Shown here piece by piece: positions 56,130 through 64,000 of a stretch of 64,000 nt of DNA; position 1 is the first letter of the stretch, and every line of letters begins with the position of its first letter. Below the pieces are notes generated by a model. The model made no database searches. It was not told the DNA's origin and saw only the letters and a program-made list of their open reading frames with translations. The position numbers were made by a program, and so were the translations under genes. The stretch is from Pisolithus tinctorius (taxonomy: Eukaryota > Basidiomycota > Agaricomycetes > Boletales > Pisolithaceae): assembly GCA_024663395.1 (NCBI GenBank), contig JANFAH010000109.1, positions 52,634-116,633 on the forward strand, read 5' to 3'.

Positions 56130-58529
56130 ATGAGCTTTTCTGCCGGTGTCATAACAGGTGCGGATGGTCAACGATTGGTCCGAACATGGGCTGACGAAGC
56201 GGGCAAAGTGAGTGATAGCGTGCATGCAGGGGTCAACGAGGACAAGTCGGGCCCACTCATTCAAGATATCCTCCGAACGCGGGGGTTCGAAAGAGTAGTG
56301 TCAGCCGTCGCTTCAGATGACGAGGAGAGTATACGTGCAAGTCTTAAACTGATCCTTTCTTTGAAGGTGGATTGTGTTTTCACGACGGGTGGCACGGGCT
56401 TCGGTGAAAGGGATATAACACCCGAGGCGAGCATGCATTATCTTTTGTCATACCAGTGCGTACTAACTGCGAGCATCTACTAAGTAGGCAATATCACCCC
56501 TTCTCGAGCGATAAGCTCCTGGACTTGTCCATTTACTCCTGTCTTCGTCATTGAAGCATACTCCGCTTGCGGCCTTATCACGCCAGCTGGCAGGAACGAT
56601 CGGAAAACATTGGTGGTGACGCTACCGGGAAGTACGAAAGCCGTACGGGAGAACTTGGATGCCCTTCTGTCGAACGGCGTACTCGACCATGCTTTGGATC
56701 TCATAAAAGGCGGGAGCGGCAAGGTCGTTCATGCCGCCTTGGGATCCGGTCATACTCCCATCGTAGGACAGGAGCACGCCTGTGGCCATCACCACCACCC
56801 TGGATGTGTCGCGCCTAAACCTCGAACTGCATTATCGCATGATCCCTCCGTTCCTGGTACGCAGGATCAACCCAATAACCTCTCCGTAGCACTGTAACTC
56901 AAATATAAAACATAAAAAATGATACTAAACCAGCCCCGGGTCGTCTTCGGGTATCTCCTTACCCCATGATCAACCTCAAGGATGCTTTGGACATCATAAT
57001 GACGGAGATACAATCCCTGGAGGTGGTGACCCTTCCGGTAAATTAAGCTTTCAACAGCACGAAGAGGGTGGGACTGACATCGGGGGGTAGGTCACTGCAG
57101 GCTTGGCGGGCCATGTTCTGGCGGGAGATGTTCGTGCGCCGCAAGATATCCCTTCGTCCAAGACGACCAATGTGGATGGGTACGCAGTTCGCTGAGTCTT
57201 CAAACGTTTGGATATACACTCCGCAGCTACATATCCTCCATAGCCACTGATACTCCTGGCGTATATAATGTCCTGACCTCCCGAACCCATAAGCTCTCTG
57301 AGGAGCTACCAGAGGGCTCTATATTCCGCATCAATACGGGAGGGCCATTGCCAGCTGGGAGTGACTCAGTCGTCATGGTAGAAGACACAGAGCTAGAATC
57401 CACGTTGGAAGACGCCGATGGCGAAGATGCGGAGGAAGAACAAGTTAAAACTCTTGCGCAGGTATCCCCAGGAGAGAATGTCCGCGAACCAGGATCGGAC
57501 GTGCGCAAGGGAGATCTCGTGATGGAAATGGGGGAAGTAATCACGAGTGCTGGGGGTGAAGTGGGAACGCTGGCGTTTGTTGGGCGCAAAGAAGTCGGTT
57601 TGTTTTCTTTACTTGGCAGAAAATAAAACGACGACCATTCACAGGTCAAGGTGGTTCGAAAACCGGTTGTCGCTCTCCTTAGTACGGGGAACGAATTATT
57701 GGACTTGCAGTCGCCTAAACCTATGCCTGGAGACGGATGGGGAGGGATATGGGACACCAATCGCCCCTCGTTGCAGGCAGCGTTGGAAGGCATGGGCTAC
57801 AAAGTCATCGATCTAGGCATCGTTGCAGATCAGTACGTCCCTGATCTGGTAGCCGTCATGTCACTGATTGCTGCAACGTTGTTACAGCGTGGACGCACAT
57901 GTTCGAGCTGTATCCAAGGGTCTTGAAACCGCAGATATCCTTCTAACGACAGGCGGGACGTCCATGGGGACAAGCGACCTACTGAAACCAGTAATCGAAC
58001 GCAGATTCAACGGCACGATCCACTTTGGGCGTGTTGCGATAAAACCTGGAAAACCGACCACGTTCGCAAGCATACCAACCAAGGTCGCTCCCCACGACCG
58101 GAAGTATTTGTTCGCCCTTCCCGGAAACCCGGCCGCTGCGATTGTGACCTTCCATATTTTCGTAGTGCCAGCGCTGAGGAAGCTAGGAGCTTGGTTGACT
58201 AACAAGTGTCAGCTGCCTCGAGTCCAGGTCCAGGTAAGCCCCCTCCCCCCAGGACAGCGCATGCTAGCCATCTAACGGTATCTTCGATTTACAAGCTTGA
58301 GAATGCGATGCCGCTTGACCCCCGTGTGGAGCTCCACCGAGTCATCGTGAGGTCGACGCCCAAGGGCCTCCTCGCGACCACCACGGGTGGCCAGAGGTCG
58401 AGCCGGGTGACGAGTTTGTGCGGTGCCAATGGACTAGTACAGCTACCTCCACTGGCTGTGGGTGGCCCAAGCAAGCTGGAAGCTGGAGAATTTGCGCAAG
58501 CCATTATGATAGGAGAAATTCAAGTATAG
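56130..58529 (+). CDS. gephyrin-type molybdopterin biosynthesis protein (CnxE-like), copy 2
   Basis: The better-preserved copy. Exon 1 is 56130-56157 (MSFSAGVIT) and exon 2 starts at 56209 (VSDSVHAGVNEDKSGPLIQD). The Mog domain follows with TTGGTGFGERDITPE, then an intron to about 56,489. The Moe part reads TTNVDGYAV, SIFRINTGGPLPAGSDSVVM, VREPGSDVRKGDLVMEMGEV, RKPVVALLSTGNELLDLQSP, NRPSLQAALEGMGYKVIDLG, ILLTTGGTSMGTSDLLKPVI, HFGRVAIKPGKPTTFA and FALPGNPAAAIVTF. The C-terminal MoeA domain IV ends AIMIGEIQV. Apparent lesions: TAA after LLER at 56511-56513 (CAA in copy 1) and a base missing in the A-run at about 56,604. With those corrected the frame fits the family. It starts 100 bp after the NOL11-fragment stop. 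Confidence 0.8.
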
Positions 58530-59708
58530 CCTGGAGGGAGGGGAACGAGGAATAATTTTCTTGGCGGGTGAGAGTCCGAGACAATACTGTCAAGGTGCAA
58601 GTACGCCGTTGGGTTTGTTTGAACTTTGTTCATTCACCCATTTTGGCCATAGTGGATATTTCCATGTATATTTAGGATGGATGTACCACTCGTTCACATC
58701 AACAAGAGCACATCAGTAGGATTATATGAAGAGAATCTGTGTATCGATAGCTGTCCCACTGCCCACCTTCTGGCTCCTGGGGGAGTTGTGGACGACTTTC
58801 CCCAATGGCTGTCGCTTGGTTGGAACACCCGGCCCGGGGGATACACAGGCTCATTTCAGAAGGCTTGCCGCACGATGTCTTGAAATTTTTTGTCACGCAT
58901 GCGAAGTTACTAAACCAGCATGGCGACTCACCAGCATGCCTTTCCCAGGTTAGAAGGTGTGGGCGCCTGTTGGCCAAGTATTTGTCCATGTGAAAACCAG
59001 CCGGCTTGTTCCATCATCGCACTGGTGACGTCTCAATCACTACTTGTTTCCAGCGATCTTTGGATCGATTTCCACTAAATGGACACAGAAGCCTCACGGT
59101 TCCCATCGGAATGCCATAAAAAAATGTCAAAGTGACACAACCCCGCCGCATGCCCCTGGAAGCCGGTGTTATTTGACGCAGGCAAGAACCAATAAGGCAT
59201 TCGGAGACTGCGAGTCGTCTACTGGTAGTCCGAATAGCAAGGACCGCCCGTTTCGTTTTTTTCTCCCCCTTCCTGCCCAACCCTCGCTCTTGCTAGAGTC
59301 AGCGGTGATCGCAATCAAAGTTGGCCTCACTTGCACGGCGATTGATTCTCGTTAAATGTGTTTTGCACGCTCGCCGCGATCGATCCACCGCATTATTGGT
59401 GCCATAGCGTAGGATGCTAAGATATCGGGCGAAGGGCATCCTCGATGGCAGTTGCAGCCGCAGAAGAGAACGATGAATATGCCTCGCGGCCAGAGTGCTT
59501 TAGGGTAACACCTCCGGAAGGATACTTGTGTTCCGCCGTCATTCACCCGCGTAACAAGTGTTGCGAGCACCACGGAAACCACAGCACCTCCCCCACCCTC
59601 CATTGGAACATCCTGCATTGTGACCCGTGATGATGACCGCCCATTAAACATCAATCAGCTGCGTGCTGCACGAACGAGGGCGGACGGAGCTACACTTAAC
59701 TGCTATCA
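58530..59708. other. unassigned tail of duplicated unit, copy 2
   Basis: Counterpart of 54101-55264. The best-conserved open block between copies is MAVAAAEENDEYASRPECFR onward at 59445 (55005 in copy 1), identical for over 40 residues. It may be coding, but DNA this similar would be open by chance. Confidence 0.35.
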
Positions 59709-60744
59709 AGATCCACATGTCCGAGGCTTCAACGAAGCCACCGAAAACCCCGAACGTACGAGCCTCAGACTTTTTGATATGCGGAGGTCTGACGTGTGAT
59801 GGAATACCCCATGCCATCCTGCTAGCATGCATAGCCCCATCGGCGTGAAGGCTTCGGCACGTCTTTCATAGTTGCGGTGCACGAGAGGTACAGCAAACGA
59901 AATCCCCGCCGATATCGAGCTCCAAGGGCGTCAGATATTTCTTATGCGTGTGACAACGAATCGGGATCTTGTTCCTCATAGAAGACAAATTCGGTATATC
60001 AGGCCGCGCTCCCCGGTGGCACGAACCACAGCATGGAGAGCTCGCGAGCACGAATAGTACCTCCCGAGGCCAGGTGTCTGCCCGTGGCGCAGATTCAGTC
60101 TGGTGTTGGCTTTTTTCTTCTGGTATCAGAAGTAACTGACTCCGTGTGGTCGGCCAAGTTACCACTTATTTGGGGTAGTACGTTCTACTGATAAAGCACT
60201 GGATCGACCATCACAGCGACACTTAACCCCCATTGGGACCCTACTTACTTTTTTTACAAAGAAGCTGCAGTGAGAAGCATACCTGGCAAAGAGCTGAGTT
60301 AGTGCCACTGTACTTACTGCTTGTCATGGAGAACCTCGGTTTTCCTAATTCGATGTCGTACCGTTCGAATGTCTTTTTTCTGCTCTTTCGAAATTGGAAG
60401 ATAGCCGGCCCGAGTCTCGGTCGGAAATGGTTCGGTCCCTCCAGTCGGCGATGGCACAGCTTGGACAAAAGAAGTGGAACCTGTTGGATCTTGCGCCCAT
60501 CAATTCAAGTGAAATGATGAGTCCAACTGTCACTACACACCTGGTACATATTGTTAGGAATAGGATTTTGTCACATTAGTTAATGGTAGATTACGTGTAC
60601 GGTCTAATGAATCACTATCAACATCATATCTGCATACTACGAGGCATTATTAACTAATCCAAGTCAGGGTGATGGGAGAGCGGACGTGGCATGTACGTAT
60701 TAATATTTCAAGCTGTAGTGTAGGGGAAGGTTCTAAAGAGCAAA
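59709..60744. other. intergenic, nothing firm
   Basis: About 1.0 kb after the duplication. The frames seen on either strand are short and match nothing I know. Confidence 0.3.
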
Positions 60745-61223
60745 TCACCCACGGTGCCTAGTTACTTGAAGCACAAGGGTAAGTTAAACCCACTGACGAA
60801 CAGAATCAACTAAGCTTACCTGTGTTTGCTCCTGTAATGTTTCTTCATGCTGTCCTTCCGAGAGAACTCTAACCCGCACTCGGGACACTGGGACTTGATC
60901 CCTAAATGGGTCTCAAAAACGTGACGAAGCACACTCCCTCTGGTCATCGGTGTGTTGCATCCAACCCACCGACAAGTCATTAGAGCCTTTTCGTCACCCG
61001 TGACACCATGCAGTGCTCTTAAGTGAGCCGAGAATTCATTTGGTAGAAGGGGATAACTGCAAGCCACTCCACCATCAACCCACCCACACTGACGGGGCTG
61101 TTTTTCATAGGGTAGGGCAAGGAGCTCCAGCATCATCGCTGCATCCTGCAGGGGGTCAGCGCGACACTCTTTAGACGATTGAATAGAAATTACCGCATCA
61201 CTGAATTCTTGGTAGAGAGCCAT
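60745..61223 (-). CDS. small C2H2 zinc-finger protein
   Basis: Exon 1 is 61223-60820 and a tiny terminal exon of 13 nt is 60757-60745 (ends HRG), giving 138 residues. Three zinc-finger units lie in the second half. The first is CGWVDGGVAC..H..H. The second is CRWVGC with HVFETH, resembling the basidiomycete C-x4-C type. The third is a classical CPECGLEFSRKDSMKKHYRS finger ending KH. It is probably a DNA-binding regulator, with no target to be inferred. The second exon is set by phase and a CTAG acceptor, so the exact end is less sure. Confidence 0.6.
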
Positions 61224-62298
61224 CTGTTAAGAGGGATCAGGTAGGAGATGCTTGAGGTTCTACCGTTGCTCCGAGAGAAATCCATGCATAAATACCCATT
61301 TATTGACGCCCTGCGGAGTTCTGGTCGCAGTGGCACGATAGAGAACTGGCAGTAGTATTGTGAGGCATCCTGCCAACGGCAGGGAGTCTCCATAGAACCC
61401 CGGGTACGAGTTAAGGTTAAGGGCGACCACTTGGCCCGTTTCGTGGACACGCCCTGTAGAGAGTTGGCTGGAATGCATATCACAGAACAAATAGGGGCCA
61501 ACAGAAGCCGGATCACCATCACGTTGCGCCACGAAGGGTCAGGATGCGTTCGTTCTGCATGAAACCCCGTTTACCATGCAGTGTCGGGCGGAAACCGCCA
61601 AGACACTTGAGACGGAACCGGCTGGTGGGTTCGCCCGATAACACGGTGTGGCATAAAGTTTCTGCGCAGATAGTGGTCGTGATCACGGTTGACGGCATGG
61701 AAGTATTGATGCGACCCCTTTTTTTTGGAGGATCAGGTACGGATGGCCCATGTCGGCTCATAACACCGTTCCTTTTTGGATTATTGGTCGATATACAATA
61801 GAGATGGATGTTGTGAATGTTGTGAATGAAAGTACACCAGCCCCCGTCGGCCAGCACAGCAAAACTCTATAAATGGCATGACAGAAGAGCATCATTCCCG
61901 CCACCTGAGCGCCCAAGGAGGTCGGCACACGGAAAAATGCCTTTTGGCGTGGTAAAACCCCTGTGGCCCGACAACGGCGGATGAAACGCGAGCCGCCACC
62001 CGTAAGTGATGGGATCCTTCTCATTCAAAAATGACGGAAATTAGCTCCATCTGGATTATTGTTCGGCATGGAGTCCTCCGCTCGCGTTTGACGTCAACAA
62101 CCAAAGACGCTAAAAGTGAAGGATGGTTTGACAGAAAATGCGATACAGAGGAAGCACATCGCAGGTAACGGTAATCAATGAAAAACGCGAGACAAACTTC
62201 CTTAACGAAACCTGATCACCGCTGGCGAGCGCATGTGTGGAGGTGGGGATCCTTTAAGTAGCCATCAATCTTCATGCCCGCGGAGGTCTCTTCTTCTG
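61224..62298. other. intergenic with unassigned minus-strand open frames
   Basis: Open minus-strand frames at 61519-61857 and 61260-61532 are longer than random background, and short introns could join them. I recognise no family or domain. They could be extra 5' exons of the zinc-finger gene. Confidence 0.25.
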
Positions 62299-63031
62299 CT
62301 ATTGGCAAGTGGGGTGAGTATCAACCAGCACGTTTTTGAACCACACGTGACCCACCAATGCCATGATTTCAGATTCGAGAACCTTAACATCTTCCTCCAA
62401 TCGTCGGCGCTGCTTGGAGAGAAGCTGGACCCTGCGTTCCTCGCGCTTGTTTGCCGTGGGTGCGGTAGCGGCCCGCGATTGCATGACTTTCGCAGCTTCG
62501 GCCTAAGATTCGTCTCAGCGATGTTATAGGATATTTCAAAAGCCATCCAACAGGTCAAACCTTGCTGTGGATGAGCCCTTCCTTGCGACGGAGGAATTTT
62601 AAGCCTTGCTCCGCCCGGTCAATAAGCTCTTTGATTTGTGGCTCGATCTCATCAGCGAGATCAGACTTGTATCTTCTTACGGTAGCCTCATCGATCAGAA
62701 GGAAGACCTTGTTGATTCCCATTAGTGACTGGGGTCGGCCTGCTTCGAAAACATGCCTTACACGTTGGCTTTCTAAAACTTTGTTCATTCGTGGCAGATC
62801 GAACGTCCCATTTCGTAGAAGCTGTTGAGCTTCAAACGCCTAACGCTGTGAGCGACGTTTCCGGAATCTTGGTATCGCGATTGGACCATACCTCCTCACA
62901 GCAGTCCTCCATTGCAGACACGCATTCCCTTACATTCGGAGGGCACACGGCATTTACATCGCTCCGGAAGTCCAATCCGCCAGCAAAGACCGATTCCCGT
63001 GGCCTGGCAGTGTGGACGACCGAGACTTCAT
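62299..63031 (-). CDS. SPC19: Spc19, DASH/Dam1 kinetochore ring subunit
   Basis: Microtubule-ring subunit at kinetochores. Exons are about 63031-62892, 62839-62561 and 62502-62299. Family reading: RPRESVFAGG near the start, VRECVSAMEDCCEE joined across an intron (62891-62840) to AFEAQQLLRNGTFDLPR, then MNKVLESQRVRHVFEAGRPQ, ADEIEPQIKELIDRAEQGLK, and a third exon AEAAKVMQSRAATAP into a coiled coil KQRRRLEEDVKVLESEIMAL. The EIEPQI..L..RAE pattern is the Spc19 signature I rely on. The first exon is one base out of frame between the ATG at 63031 and RPRESV. The last ~19 residues after MALV look like read-through of a divergent tail. Confidence 0.7.
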
Positions 63032-63686
63032 TGTCGACTCAGAGGCCCCTGGAGACCGATGATTTCGTACGCGTGTCGGCAAACCGGCAGCGCGTCGCGT
63101 TCGGCATTTGAATAATTCAAGGTCAGCACATAAAAGGTAAATTTTTACGCTGCCCAACTTTCCTTCAGGTGTCCAACTCAACTCTTCTGGAAGCGTTAAG
63201 CCAGCCTCTGGCTCAGGGCGTTTAGTTTCTGGTTGATGGAGCGAGGCGTTCTTTCGGGGACGCTCACCAGAACGAGCACCGTCGTCTCGCTCGCTCTCGT
63301 TATGTCTTCTGCAGCTGAGTCCGCTGCCTTGTGCGGTGTGTGATTCGCTGCAGGAGATGGGAGCTTGATGTGGGGCGACCTTGCGGCGTCATATTCCTGT
63401 ATCTTCCGTACTTGCTACTATGTGGCCTTGACGGTTGGGTGAAACCATGACGCACACAGGTTTATGTTTACTACCACTTGCAGCAATCATATTATTTCAT
63501 TCCTACGTTGTGCCTTACATAAAAGCCAAAACGTCAAAAGGAGAGCAGCAGCCGTGATGTTGGTGTGAGACACTGAGGTATGTTGTGAAATTGATCAACG
63601 TATGGACTCAGGCACGCGAGTGAGGGAGATTTGGAGTTGTAGATGGACCCAAACATTGATACGCGTCCATTTCTCTTGTACGGGCC
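63032..63686. promoter_or_regulatory. divergent region, SPC19 / secreted-protein gene
   Basis: 655 bp between divergent starts, no feature recognised beyond being the probable promoter area of both genes. Confidence 0.3.
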
Positions 63687-64000
63687 ATGAGACTGCAGGC
63701 ATCACTGTTGAGCTTGCTGGCCATCACGGGCATCACCAATGCACAATACTTCTCGGCAGGGTGGACGCCAGGACAACCCGTTCCAACTGAGCCTGCCACT
63801 ACTGCACCACCAACATCATCATGGTCGCAGGTCGCCCAAAAAGCAGACTCGAACCGTGCCAATACTTTTTCGAGCTTCCTGGATGAACTGGTTACAGCTG
63901 GCCCAGTGTCAGCCATCATGTCGTTCGCCGGGCTGAATATTTCGGAACGAGGAATCTTGACTGGGACGAACGTATACCCCTCATAACGGACTCAAACTAC
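63687..64000 (+). CDS. secreted or luminal protein, 5' part (cut by window edge)
   Basis: Starts MRLQASLLSLLAITGITNAQ, a clear signal peptide with cleavage expected after the TNA/AQ region. A Pro/Thr-rich linker and TFSSFLDELVTAGPVSAIMS follow. The literal frame ends at 63984, but the overlapping frame at the edge reads WDERIPLITDSNY. I associate that with a family of fungal ER/secreted proteins having a thioredoxin-like domain further on. This suggests one missing base near 63,945, or an intron, and that the gene continues past 64000. The family name is not certain. Confidence 0.5.

Larger units (their letters stand above)
55265..59708 (+). repeat. direct tandem duplication, copy 2 (~4.44 kb)
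   Basis: Begins GAAATTTCATGTATG directly after copy 1. Homology to copy 1 stops after GCTATCA at 59708, where the sequence changes to unique AGATCCACATG. A short shared GCTA lies at both edges, so the junction has almost no extended homology. Confidence 0.95.

Overview
The window is nuclear DNA of a basidiomycete fungus, most likely an Agaricomycete. The genes are dense and split by many short introns (about 38 to 70 nt, GT..AG). The gene set is fungal: ERMES subunit, DASH subunit, Sec18, Orm1, and an Alr1/Mnr2-type CorA transporter. Exon-intron models below were worked out by hand from splice signals, reading-frame phase and remembered family sequence; no search was run.

Left block (1-12.5 kb) is compact and clean. 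It holds a truncated Uds1-domain gene, MDM34 (ER-mitochondria tether), a seven-exon Virilizer-like gene (m6A writer scaffold), a STIMATE/YPL162C-family membrane protein, and SEC18 (NSF ATPase). All complete reading frames here close without repair.

Middle block (12.5-29 kb) starts with a dead cytochrome P450. Then come GLC8 (PP1 inhibitor 2), MTD1 (NAD-dependent methylene-THF dehydrogenase), ORM1 (sphingolipid regulator) and a B-box/DUF2009 protein. A 6.5-kb gene desert follows, with one TA-flanked MITE of 548 bp and one intron-containing tRNA-Arg(TCT).

Right-centre block (29-49 kb) holds a KDM5/JARID1-type histone demethylase (JmjN-ARID-PHD-JmjC-C5HC2-PHD-PHD), a CorA-type Mg transporter, a diverged 135-bp tandem repeat, a PGAP1/Bst1 GPI inositol deacylase, 14-3-3, and an unrecognised gene with a PP1-docking-like RVxF motif.

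Right block (49-64 kb) is dominated by a direct tandem duplication of about 4.4 kb. It carries the 3' end of a NOL11/Utp8-like gene, a complete gephyrin-type (Mog-Moe) molybdenum-cofactor gene and about 1.1 kb of unassigned sequence. It is followed by a small C2H2 zinc-finger gene, the DASH subunit SPC19 and the start of a secreted-protein gene cut by the window edge.

A second theme is frame damage. From about 17 to 36.5 kb, well-conserved genes on both strands contain about 19 single-base insertions and hardly any deletions, although splice sites and protein sequence are otherwise preserved. From about 42 kb on, lesions are mixed. The first pattern looks like insertion-biased sequence error; the second, in the duplicated unit, may be error, real decay, or both.
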